Made by a program: the position numbers and the translations under genes
Part shown: positions 13,318 through 22,159 of the stretch, piece by piece
Layout: each line of letters starts with the position of its first letter
Numbering within the stretch: position 1 is the stretch's first letter
Notes under the pieces: generated by a model
The model's input: the letters and a program-made list of their open reading frames with translations, nothing else
Databases searched by the model: none
Told to the model about the DNA's origin: nothing
Source: Acholeplasmataceae bacterium
GTDB lineage: Bacteria > Bacillota_I > Bacilli_A > ML615J-28 > CAG-698
NCBI GenBank assembly: GCA_012841765.1
Contig: DUUA01000118.1
Coordinates: 1-27,607 of the forward strand
Direction: 5' to 3'
DNA length: 27,607 bases

Positions 13318-15189
13318 ATGTATAAATTATATCCAAGTGTTAGAACAATCGTTTATACAAAAGAACATTTTATTACTAAAGATAAGTATTTTGTTTCTTT
13401 TGATAAATTTTTAGAAAACGTTTTTAATAAATTAAACACTTTTCTTTCTGCAAATAAGAAAAAGGAAGCAGGAGACATTAATTTTATTTATGATTCTTCA
13501 TTGAAAGAAGAAGAATATCAGTTAAATATTGATAGTAATAAAATTCATATTTCATATAAATCAGAAGCTGGTGCTTTTTTTGCTGTAACAACTTTAAAGC
13601 AGATATTTAGGCAAAGTGGAGAAAAATTACAAACTGTTGAAATCAATGATTACCCCGATTTATCAATAAGAGGTTTATTACTTGATATTAGTCGTAATAA
13701 AGTTCCTAAATTAGAAACTGTTTACAAAGTTGTTGATTTAATGAGTGATTTAAAAATGAACCATTTAGAATTATATGTTGAAGGATTTTCTTTTGAATAT
13801 AAATCATTTAGTAAATATTTGGTTGAAGATGGTTATTTCACTTTAGAAGAATATAAAGAGTTAGAAGAATATTGTAATCAGCGGTCAATAGATTTAGTTC
13901 CTAATCAAAATGGCTTTGGTCATATGGCTGATTGGCTAGCAAAAGAAGAGTTTAATGATTTAGCTGAATGCCCAGATGGAGCGTATATTTGGGGAAGAAA
14001 CAGACCAGCGGCAACGCTTGATCCAGGTGATCCAAGATCACTAAAATTAATAAGCAAAATGTATGCTGATATGTTGCCACATAGCAATTCTAAATACTTC
14101 AATATGAATTTTGATGAACCAATGGAGTTAGGGAAAGGTAAGTCAAAAGAGATTTGTGAAGAAAAAGGGATTGCAAACGTTTATATAGATTATACTTTGA
14201 AAGCTTATGATGAGATAAAAAAATACAATAAAACACCTTTGATTTGGGGGGATGTTTTAATACATCATCCAGAATCACTTAAGAGATTGCCAAAGGATAT
14301 GTTATTTGTTGATTGGGGATATGATTCTGTTTATCCTTATTCTAAGAATTTAAAAAAATTAAGTGATTTAAATATAAAGTTTTTAGCTGCGCCTGCTACA
14401 ACTAGTTGGTGTAGTTTTACAGGTAGAAGCAATGAATATATTGAAAGCATTAATAATGCTTGTATATATACAAAAAAATATGGTGGATTTGGAGTAATTC
14501 TTACTGATTGGGGAGATTTTGGTCATTTTCAATTTTTACCTATTAGTTATGCGCCAATCGCTTATTTAGCAATGATGAGTTGGACGACTGAAGAAGGAAC
14601 GATTACTAAATTACCTGATTATATGAATAAATATGTTTTTAAAGATAAAGAAAATTTATTGTTTCAAACAATGTTTGATTTAGGAAGTTATAATCGTTAT
14701 GAAAATAGTTATACTACAAATGCTACATATACCTTTTATGGATTCTTGTGGGGATATTATGCAAGTAAGGCTGAAGATCCAATTGAATATTATAAAAACA
14801 AAACAAAAGGAAGTATTTTAAGTGTTAATAAATTTAATTTACTTCATCAATTTTTAAACAATAAAGTAGAAGAAATTCAAATTACTGATTTACATTGTGA
14901 TGATGGTGATTTAATTAAGAAAGAACTTTATCAAAGTATTTATTTAATAAAAAACATTCAAAAAGTTATGATGGCTTTTAATGAAGATTTAAGCATTAAA
15001 GAAAGAATAAGCTATTTAGAAGAAGTAATGAATTCAAAGAATAGGATTATCGATAGGCAGAAAAAATTATGGCTATCAAGAAATAAAAGTGGTGGATTAG
15101 AGGATAGTATTGCTTTAATAGAAGGCTTCCTTAAATTTGCTGAATATACTTTAAGCGAATATAAAAGAGGTGAAGATAGTGGAGAATAA
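13318..15189 (+). CDS. GH20-family beta-N-acetylhexosaminidase-like protein
   Basis: A 623-residue enzyme expected to remove terminal beta-linked N-acetylhexosamine by substrate-assisted catalysis. An N-terminal GH20b-type domain (to about residue 110) ends in S-E-A-G-A-F-F-A-V-T-T-L-K-Q. The barrel starts at D-Y-P-D-L-S-I-R-G-L-L-L-D-I-S-R. The likely catalytic pair is Asp266-Glu267 in N-F-D-E-P, where most relatives have G-G-D-E. L-I-W-G-D and D-W-G-Y follow. A helical C-terminal region of about 150 residues is unassigned. There is no signal peptide, so hydrolysis is cytosolic. The ATG at 13318 fits GGGAG at 13306-13310; a TTG at 13312 is too close. The transporter's binding-protein gene overlaps its end, implying that the imported glycan carries hexosamine. 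The GH20 call is good, the exact specificity open. Confidence 0.82.
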   Translation: MYKLYPSVRTIVYTKEHFITKDKYFVSFDKFLENVFNKLNTFLSANKKKEAGDINFIYDSSLKEEEYQLNIDSNKIHISYKSEAGAFFAVTTLKQIFRQSGEKLQTVEINDYPDLSIRGLLLDISRNKVPKLETVYKVVDLMSDLKMNHLELYVEGFSFEYKSFSKYLVEDGYFTLEEYKELEEYCNQRSIDLVPNQNGFGHMADWLAKEEFNDLAECPDGAYIWGRNRPAATLDPGDPRSLKLISKMYADMLPHSNSKYFNMNFDEPMELGKGKSKEICEEKGIANVYIDYTLKAYDEIKKYNKTPLIWGDVLIHHPESLKRLPKDMLFVDWGYDSVYPYSKNLKKLSDLNIKFLAAPATTSWCSFTGRSNEYIESINNACIYTKKYGGFGVILTDWGDFGHFQFLPISYAPIAYLAMMSWTTEEGTITKLPDYMNKYVFKDKENLLFQTMFDLGSYNRYENSYTTNATYTFYGFLWGYYASKAEDPIEYYKNKTKGSILSVNKFNLLHQFLNNKVEEIQITDLHCDDGDLIKKELYQSIYLIKNIQKVMMAFNEDLSIKERISYLEEVMNSKNRIIDRQKKLWLSRNKSGGLEDSIALIEGFLKFAEYTLSEYKRGEDSGE

Positions 15190-18100
15190 AAATAAAAAAA
15201 CAAATGAAGAGCTTGAGGCAAAGAGAGATTTAGAATTTGCGGAGGTGGAGGAAGAACCGATTGTTGTCCACAAAGCTTCTAAATTTGGCAGATCTAAAAA
15301 AACTAAGAAGAAACCAGTTAAATTAAAGAAAAAAATAATTATGTCGGTTATTATTTTGTTAATTTCTGGCTTATTACTCGGTTCAATTATTTCAAGTTAC
15401 TCATCAGATATGAAACTTTCTAATTCAGCTATTCCGGAATCATTAATTCCTGTAGGTGAGTATAATAATTATATTAAGGGTAAAGTTAGAGGAATTACTG
15501 ATAAAGAAAGATTGGATGCAATTGATATTGCAGATCTTGCGTCAGAAATAGTAGTACCTAGAATTGATCCAATACTAATTGATTTACAAACTGGTGTTGC
15601 TAGTGATGAAGCTTTTGACTTTAAGTATATGAATGCAAACAACAGTAGCGCAGTATTGCCAAATGGAGATAAAGTTCCTGGGTATTACACATCAAATGAT
15701 GGTACTGTTACTTGGAATGTTAATGTCCCTGAAACTGGATTTTATAATATACATATGACTTATTATCCTGAAAAAACAAGAAATGAAGATTTAGTTGTTT
15801 TGGAGAAAAGCGGCGGAGCTAATATTGAAAAAACACTTTATATTAATGGAGAACTTCCTTTTGGTAAAGCTAGTAATTTAAAATTTACTAGAGTTTGGAC
15901 TAATGCAAGCCCAATTATTGAAGATTTAAATGGTAATGATATGAAGCCAGCTCAAAAAGAAATTTTTGATTTAACTTCAGTTTATTTCAGAGATCAAAAA
16001 GGTTATGTTACAGAACCTTATATGTTTTATTTTACAGAAGGAAATAATACAATTTCTCTAGAATCTGTTAGAGAAAATATGACAATTACAGAACTTGCAA
16101 TAATGCAAGTTGATAGTAAAGTGAATTATTCTGAATATCTTGACTTATATAGTGATGAACAAATTACTTCTGGACATTTAATTGAAGTAGAAGGACAAGA
16201 TGCAAGTAAAAGATCTTCGCCTACTTTATATGCTATTGCAGATAGAACAAGTCCAAAGAATAATCCAACAGATCCTGTTCGAACAAAGCTTAATGCTATT
16301 GGTGGAACAAAATGGACGACTCCAGGAGACTGGATTACATGGGAAATTGATGCTCCAGAAGCTGGATTTTATGAAATAGCTTTTAAAGCTAAACAAAACT
16401 CTTCTCGAGGTTTGTTTAGTACAAGAAGAGTATATGTCAATGGAGTTGTTCCATTTTTGGAAGCAAATCAAGCTAGATTTAATTATAGTACTGATTGGAA
16501 ATTAGTTTCTATTGGTGATAGCGAATCTCCTTTTCTATTTTATTTAGATGCAGGTGTTAATGAAGTTACTTTGGAATCAACTCTTGGTTCATATGGAGAA
16601 CCTGTAGAAACAGTTAGACAAGTAACAAATGAGTTAAATGCAATGTATTTGAAAATAATTGCTATTACTACTGTTAATCCAGATCCGTATCAGCAATATC
16701 ATTTATATGGTGATAAAGCAAGAATTGACGGATTATTAGAAAGTTTTGAAAAAAATGCAAAAAAATTAAGAGAAGTATCTTCAAAAATAACTGAAGTTTC
16801 TGGTGAGAAGAGTGATTTAATTGCCCTTTTAGATAAAATGGCAATTCAATTAGAAGACTTTTTGAAAAAACCAAGAACTATTCAAGAAAGATTAAATACA
16901 TTTAGTCAAAATATATCTTCTCTTGGAACTTGGATTACAGATATTCAAGAACAATCATTAGTTGTTGAAGCAGTTTTTGTTTCAAGTCCAGATGTCGAAT
17001 TGCCAAGTCCAAATGCAAATTGGTTTGCTAATACTTGGTTTTCAATTAGTTCATTTGTACAGTCATTCTTTTTTGATTATCAATCTGTAGGAGTTACTAC
17101 AGAAGGTACAGGAGAAAATACGATAGATGTTTGGTTCTTAACGAGCGTAACTTCAGGTCGTGAACAAGCAAATGCCTTTAAGTCACTAGCAGATAGTACA
17201 TTTACAAATGTTTCTGGTATTGATATTAATTTAAAAGTTGTTGCACCAGGAGTGCTTTTACCAAATACTTTATCGGGAACTGGTCCTGATGTTGCAATTA
17301 ATGTTGACGGTGGATTACCTGTAAATTATGCATTAAGAAATGCTATTTACGATATTTCGCAGTTTGATGATTTTATATATGAAAAAACTGAAAATGGTTA
17401 TAAGGTTTTAATGGATGGAGAAGAAAATTCGCGATTTGCTGATAGTGCTTTTGTTCCTTTCGAGTTAAATGGTGGTTTTTATGCTATGCCTAATACACAA
17501 TCATTTTTAGTAATGTTTTACAGAACTGATATTTTTGAAGATAATGGTTGGGTAGTTCCAGAAACTTGGGATGAGGTTACTAGTTTAGTTACAGAATTAC
17601 AAATTTCGAATTTGCAATTTTTCTTACCATTAAATGTAAGTGGAGCTACTTCAGTAGTTAACCCTGTTTTTGCTTCAATGTTATTTCAAAATGGTGGGGC
17701 TTTTTATACAGATAACAATATTAAATCTGCTTTAGATTCAGAAGAAGCAATGATTTCTTTTGAAGAATGGGCTAAATATTATACAGATTATTCGTTTCCA
17801 CTTTCAGCAAGTTTTATTAATAGATTCCGTTCAGGTGAAACGCCAATAGGAATTGCTTATTATGAAACATTTAATACTCTTGCAGTGTTTGCACCAGAGA
17901 TTACTGGTAAATGGGCATTTGCTCCACTTCCTGGATTCTATGATGAAGAAACTGGAGAATATAACAATAAAGGTGCAGCTGGTGGTAGTGCTGCAGTAAT
18001 TATGAAACAAACAAAGAAACCTGATGAAAGTTGGGAATTCTTAAAATGGTGGACTTCAGCTGAGACTCAAGCTAGTTATGGAACTGAACTTGAATCAATA

Positions 18101-18379
18101 CTAGGAGCAGCAGCAAGACATAATACAGCAAATATAGAAGCCTTTTCTAATATGGCTTGGACAAAAGAAGAAAAATCTATTTTGCTTAGTCAATGGAGAA
18201 ATACTGTAGGAATACCTCAAGTTGCAGGTGGTTACTATACAGGTAGAAATATTGAAAATGCATTCCGTAAAACTGTTAATGAGGATTTAAATCCTCGGGA
18301 AGTTTTACTTGAATATGTTGAACAAATTAATAATGAAATTATAAAGAAACGTGAAGAATTCGGATTACCGATTGCTTAG
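15179..18379 (+). CDS. Membrane-anchored ABC solute-binding protein with two CBM-like modules
   Basis: A 1066-residue sugar-binding component. The start is taken as GTG at 15179, 6 bp after an AGAGGTGA site and overlapping the GH20 stop by 11 bp; GTG 15170 would overlap that site. Residues 1-52 are cytosolic and basic, and a single helix at 53-72 anchors the protein. There is no lipobox, unlike usual Gram-positive binding proteins. Two beta-sandwich, CBM6/35-like modules follow at about 143-310 and 331-497; each has a W-x-V/I-x-x-P/A-x-x-G-F-Y pattern (TWNVNVPETGFYNI and TWEIDAPEAGFYEI) and a Y-I/V-N-G turn. A helical linker spans about 500-640. From about 645 a family 1 extracellular solute-binding domain runs to the end (D-V-W-F-L-T-S, G-P-D-V-A-I-N, M-F-Y-R-T-D-I-F). 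Two permease genes follow. Confidence 0.85.
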   Translation: MENKNKKTNEELEAKRDLEFAEVEEEPIVVHKASKFGRSKKTKKKPVKLKKKIIMSVIILLISGLLLGSIISSYSSDMKLSNSAIPESLIPVGEYNNYIKGKVRGITDKERLDAIDIADLASEIVVPRIDPILIDLQTGVASDEAFDFKYMNANNSSAVLPNGDKVPGYYTSNDGTVTWNVNVPETGFYNIHMTYYPEKTRNEDLVVLEKSGGANIEKTLYINGELPFGKASNLKFTRVWTNASPIIEDLNGNDMKPAQKEIFDLTSVYFRDQKGYVTEPYMFYFTEGNNTISLESVRENMTITELAIMQVDSKVNYSEYLDLYSDEQITSGHLIEVEGQDASKRSSPTLYAIADRTSPKNNPTDPVRTKLNAIGGTKWTTPGDWITWEIDAPEAGFYEIAFKAKQNSSRGLFSTRRVYVNGVVPFLEANQARFNYSTDWKLVSIGDSESPFLFYLDAGVNEVTLESTLGSYGEPVETVRQVTNELNAMYLKIIAITTVNPDPYQQYHLYGDKARIDGLLESFEKNAKKLREVSSKITEVSGEKSDLIALLDKMAIQLEDFLKKPRTIQERLNTFSQNISSLGTWITDIQEQSLVVEAVFVSSPDVELPSPNANWFANTWFSISSFVQSFFFDYQSVGVTTEGTGENTIDVWFLTSVTSGREQANAFKSLADSTFTNVSGIDINLKVVAPGVLLPNTLSGTGPDVAINVDGGLPVNYALRNAIYDISQFDDFIYEKTENGYKVLMDGEENSRFADSAFVPFELNGGFYAMPNTQSFLVMFYRTDIFEDNGWVVPETWDEVTSLVTELQISNLQFFLPLNVSGATSVVNPVFASMLFQNGGAFYTDNNIKSALDSEEAMISFEEWAKYYTDYSFPLSASFINRFRSGETPIGIAYYETFNTLAVFAPEITGKWAFAPLPGFYDEETGEYNNKGAAGGSAAVIMKQTKKPDESWEFLKWWTSAETQASYGTELESILGAAARHNTANIEAFSNMAWTKEEKSILLSQWRNTVGIPQVAGGYYTGRNIENAFRKTVNEDLNPREVLLEYVEQINNEIIKKREEFGLPIA

Positions 18380-18393
18380 AAAGGGAGATTTAA

Positions 18394-19431
18394 ATGGAAA
18401 ACATGGAAAATAAAAATACTCCCGTTTTAAGTAATGGGGTAAAAGAAAAAGGTTCTAAAAACTGGTTTAGTATTAAGATTCATGAATTAAAAGAATGGTG
18501 GGCAGAAAAAACAAAAAAGATGGACAAATGGAGTAGAAAAAAACCATTTAGAAGAAAAATGTGGTTGAATAAAACTCTTTATATGATGATGATTCCATAT
18601 CTTGTTTTGTTTTTCTTATTTACTATTATTCCTGTTGTAATGAGTTTTCTATTAAGCTTTACATATTTTAACCTTTTAGAAGCGCCTAGGTTTATTGGTT
18701 GGGCAAACTATTTAGCTTTATTCTTAGATGATCCAATATTTATTACTGCATTAAAGAATACTTTGATTATTGCATTAATTACTGGGCCACTTGGTTATTT
18801 ATTATCTTTTGTTTTTGCTTGGTTAATTAATGAACTTCCAAACAAATTAAGAGCTTTTATTACCTTGGTGTTTTATGCACCGTCAATTTCTGGTAGTGCC
18901 TTAGCAATTTGGACATTAATTTTTGCAAGTGATATATATGGATACGCGAATTCATTTTTAATCAATTCGGGATTCATAAGGGAACCAATAACCTGGCTTC
19001 AAAATGCATCATATATTTTACCAATTGTAATTGTTGTCCAACTTTGGATGAGTTTGGGGGTTAACTTCTTAACATTAATTGCTGGATTAAAAGGTGTAGA
19101 TAAGAGCCAATATGAAGCTGGTGCAGTTGATGGTGTTAAAAATAGGTGGCAAGAACTTTGGTATATAACATTACCTAATATGAAACCACAATTATTATTT
19201 AGTGCCGTTTTACAAATATCAGGTTCTCTAGGTGTTGGAGCGATTACAACAGCTCTTGCTGGATTCCCTTCTGTTAATTATGCTGGTCATACGATTGTAA
19301 ATCATTTACAAGATTATGGTACGACAAGGTATGAGATGGGTTACGCATCCGCTATTGCGACACTACTGTTTATCACTGCAATTATTTTAAATAAGTTAAT
19401 ACGAAAAATTATCGGAAGGGTAGGTTCTTAA
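18394..19431 (+). CDS. Sugar ABC transporter permease, MalF type
   Basis: A 345-residue inner-membrane component of a carbohydrate importer (CUT1 type). A basic cytosolic N terminus of about 65 residues precedes six predicted membrane helices, the first at about 67-90. The EAA loop that docks on the ATPase is at about 239-260: Y-E-A-G-A-V-D-G, then W-Q-E-L-W-Y-I-T-L-P-N-M-K-P. The ribosome site is AAAGGGAG. It pairs with the next gene and with the anchored binding protein just upstream. No ATPase gene lies in the window. Confidence 0.94.
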   Translation: MENMENKNTPVLSNGVKEKGSKNWFSIKIHELKEWWAEKTKKMDKWSRKKPFRRKMWLNKTLYMMMIPYLVLFFLFTIIPVVMSFLLSFTYFNLLEAPRFIGWANYLALFLDDPIFITALKNTLIIALITGPLGYLLSFVFAWLINELPNKLRAFITLVFYAPSISGSALAIWTLIFASDIYGYANSFLINSGFIREPITWLQNASYILPIVIVVQLWMSLGVNFLTLIAGLKGVDKSQYEAGAVDGVKNRWQELWYITLPNMKPQLLFSAVLQISGSLGVGAITTALAGFPSVNYAGHTIVNHLQDYGTTRYEMGYASAIATLLFITAIILNKLIRKIIGRVGS

Positions 19432-19432
19432 T

Positions 19433-20431
19433 ATGGCAGATAATATTAAAAAGTTAGACTCTGAATCAGAAAACTCTTCAGATAAAATGACAAAAAAAGA
19501 TTTAAAAAATGAAAAGAAATCTGCAAAAATAGATTCTCGCCCTTTTGCTGAAATAAGCAATTTAAAGGTTCAAAGAAGATCTAAAAAAAGAAAAAGGATT
19601 AACCGGTCAATAGGTGGAGACCTTGTCTTGTTTTTATTCTTGGCTCTTGCTGGAATATTATCAGCACTTCCATTAATATTAACAATTAATAATGCTTTTA
19701 AACCATTGGATGAATTGTTTAAATTTCCACCGAACATTATTGTTAGAAATCCAACATTTGCAAACTTTTCTGATTTGGGTGTTGTCTTATCGACATCAAT
19801 TGTTCCATTTTCAAGATATTTATTTAATACAATTTTAATAACTATTATTGGAACTGTTGGTCATGTTATTGTTGCTTCAATGTGTGCATACCCTCTAGCA
19901 AAATATAAAATACCTGGTGGAACATTAATTTTTGGTTTAGTTGTTTATTCACTAATGTTCCCAGCGTCAGTTACTGCTATTCCAAACTACATTATTTTAA
20001 ATTCCTTAGGGATGATTGATACTTATTGGGCTTTGATTTTGCCAATGATTGCCTCTTCCTTAGGTCTATTCTTAATGAAACAGTTTATGGGGCAGATTTC
20101 AACATCTTATATTGAATCTGCAAAACTAGATGGTGCTGGTGATTTTAAGATATTTTGGAAGATCGTTATGCCGCTTGTAAAACCAGCTTGGATTACACTA
20201 ATTATTTTAGTTTTCCAAACATTATGGAATGCAAATGGGGCAATGTATATTTATCGAGAAGATTTTAAGATGCTTAGTTATGCATTATCACAAATAGCAA
20301 CAGCTGGTCCTGCCCGTCAAGGGACACTTGCTGCCGTAGGTTTATTAATGATCTCAGTTCCAATCATAATGTTTATTATTTCTCAAAGTAATATGATTGA
20401 AACTATGGCTCATTCAGGGATTAAGGAGTAG
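19433..20431 (+). CDS. Sugar ABC transporter permease, MalG type
   Basis: A 332-residue partner permease of the CUT1 importer. Its first 60 residues are unusually long and highly charged (Lys/Arg/Asp/Ser rich) before the first helix at about 63-86. Five more helices follow. The EAA loop is at about 226-247: I-E-S-A-K-L-D-G-A-G, then F-W-K-I-V-M-P-L-V-K-P. The C terminus ends in the I-K-E typical of MalG-like permeases. It starts 1 bp after the previous stop, so the two are translated together. The charged N-terminal extensions on both permeases and on the binding protein are shared in this cluster; their role is unknown. Confidence 0.94.
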   Translation: MADNIKKLDSESENSSDKMTKKDLKNEKKSAKIDSRPFAEISNLKVQRRSKKRKRINRSIGGDLVLFLFLALAGILSALPLILTINNAFKPLDELFKFPPNIIVRNPTFANFSDLGVVLSTSIVPFSRYLFNTILITIIGTVGHVIVASMCAYPLAKYKIPGGTLIFGLVVYSLMFPASVTAIPNYIILNSLGMIDTYWALILPMIASSLGLFLMKQFMGQISTSYIESAKLDGAGDFKIFWKIVMPLVKPAWITLIILVFQTLWNANGAMYIYREDFKMLSYALSQIATAGPARQGTLAAVGLLMISVPIIMFIISQSNMIETMAHSGIKE

Positions 20432-20437
20432 ATGAAT

Positions 20438-22159
20438 ATGCGTAAAATATTTGCTCTTTCTTCTTTTGTTTTGTTAGTGATGATTTCTATTGTGAGTGGA
20501 AGTGCTGTGACGGGATACAATTATTCACATAAAGGACAACCAGTTCACTCATCTCTTGGTTTAACCACATCGAATGATGGAATTTATACAGTTGTTAGTG
20601 ATGGGTGGAGCGAAGTAAATGCTAGTAAATTTACTTCTCCGGAAGATATGTTTATTTATACTGAAAAAGATGATGAAGGAAATGAAAAAGATGTTATTTA
20701 CATAGTTGATTCTTCATCAAACTTATTATATGTTTTTGATGAAAATTTAAATCTTAGACCTGGTGAAAAAGGTATTATTACAAAATTTGAAGTAAGACCA
20801 GAAGATTTCACTAAGGAACAATATTTACAAGTTAAAACTAGAGCTGAAGCAGCTACTATGAGTTTAAGTGCTAAAGTAAACTGGACAAAATTTAATTCGG
20901 CTATTTTGACACCTCAACCTGTTAGAACAGAAGCTCAAAAAGTTTATTTAGAATTAAATGTTGTAAGTGGTGTTTATAGAGCAAAAAGGCCAGCAAGAGC
21001 TGCAGATGGAACAATTTTAAAAGGGCAATACCAAGATTTAATATATTTAAGTGATAAAGGTAATAACCAAATAGTAATAGTTGATGCTAAAGATTACCAC
21101 GTAGTACAAGTAGTTAGCCAACCTACTGATATTACTTTCTCAGGGAAGACGTTTGCACCAATGAAACTTGTTACAGATTCTACTGGAAGAATATTTGTTA
21201 TTTCTGAAGGTGTTTATGAAGGTATTATGCAAATGAGTTATTATGGAAAATTCATGAGCTATATTGGCGTTAACTATGCGAAATTAAATGCTTGGGAAAC
21301 TTTTTGGAGAAGATTTGCTACTGATACTCAGTTAAAACAAATGGACTCTATTTTGAATACTGAGTTTAAAAATATGGCTATTGATTCTAAAAACTTTATT
21401 TATACTGTTTCTAGAGCAACCCAAGATTCGAATAATATTACAGATAATACTTCAATGATTAAGAAAATTAATCCATCAGGAAATGATACTTTAACTAGAA
21501 ATGGTTATTCATTGCCAGTTGGGGATGTAGTCACTATTAATGTTGGGAGAAACCTATTATTAAGAGGGCCTTCAAGATTTACTGGAGTTGCTGTTAATGA
21601 TTATGGAATCTACACTGTAACTGATGAGAAATCCGGAAGATTGTTTTCATATGATGATGAAGGGAATTTATTATATATATCTGCGGAATCTGGTCCAGAA
21701 CTTGGAAATTTAAATAATCCGGTTGCTATTAGATATCAAGGAGAAAATATTTTAGTTCTTGATAAGTTTTCAAAAGCAGTAATTAGATTTAAACCAACCG
21801 ATATTGCAAAAGTTATTAATAGAGCTGTTGAATATCAATATAATGGACAGTTACCCGATGCTGCTGAAGAATGGAAAAACGTCGTTTCAGAAAACCCTAA
21901 CTATGAACTTGCATATGTGGGAATTGGAAAATCTTTACTTAATGAAGGAAGATATGAAGATGCAATGTCATTTTTCCAAGTTGGTTTTAACCAAACTTAT
22001 TACTCGAGAGCTTATAAAAGCTATCGGGATCAAGTTATAAAAGAAAATTTTCCAATTGTTGTTAGTATGACAGCTTTTGCGCTTGTTATATTATATGGCA
22101 AAGGTGCTTTTGAAAAACGTCGTAAGAAATTCATGTTGAAATTGGCAGGTGATAAATAA
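20438..22159 (+). CDS. Exported beta-propeller (NHL-like) protein with TPR and C-terminal anchor
   Basis: A 573-residue protein. ATG 20438 is favoured because AAGGAG (20423-20428) is 9 bp away; the in-frame ATG at 20432 is only 3 bp away but cannot be excluded. The order is: signal peptide (about 1-22); an extracytoplasmic propeller-like region with blades such as V-I-Y-I-V-D-S-S-S-N-L-L-Y-V-F-D, L-S-D-K-G-N-N-Q-I-V-I-V-D and I-L-V-L-D-K-F-S-K-A-V; then TPR-like helices at about 460-520 (A-A-E-E-W-K-N-V-V-S-E-N-P-N-Y, then G-R-Y-E-D-A-M-S-F-F); a membrane helix at about 538-555; and a short basic cytosolic tail. Propellers and TPRs bind ligands or proteins, so a scaffold or sensor role beside the transporter is inferred. 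No catalytic motif is seen. Confidence 0.7.
   Translation: MRKIFALSSFVLLVMISIVSGSAVTGYNYSHKGQPVHSSLGLTTSNDGIYTVVSDGWSEVNASKFTSPEDMFIYTEKDDEGNEKDVIYIVDSSSNLLYVFDENLNLRPGEKGIITKFEVRPEDFTKEQYLQVKTRAEAATMSLSAKVNWTKFNSAILTPQPVRTEAQKVYLELNVVSGVYRAKRPARAADGTILKGQYQDLIYLSDKGNNQIVIVDAKDYHVVQVVSQPTDITFSGKTFAPMKLVTDSTGRIFVISEGVYEGIMQMSYYGKFMSYIGVNYAKLNAWETFWRRFATDTQLKQMDSILNTEFKNMAIDSKNFIYTVSRATQDSNNITDNTSMIKKINPSGNDTLTRNGYSLPVGDVVTINVGRNLLLRGPSRFTGVAVNDYGIYTVTDEKSGRLFSYDDEGNLLYISAESGPELGNLNNPVAIRYQGENILVLDKFSKAVIRFKPTDIAKVINRAVEYQYNGQLPDAAEEWKNVVSENPNYELAYVGIGKSLLNEGRYEDAMSFFQVGFNQTYYSRAYKSYRDQVIKENFPIVVSMTAFALVILYGKGAFEKRRKKFMLKLAGDK

Noticed and set aside
15170..15178. GTG at 15170 as start of the binding protein
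   Set aside because: It overlaps the AGAGGTGA site that suits the GTG at 15179; the difference is only three residues.
16226..16874. Minus-strand open frames within the binding-protein gene
   Set aside because: Shadows of a continuous 1066-codon gene; no signals or motifs.
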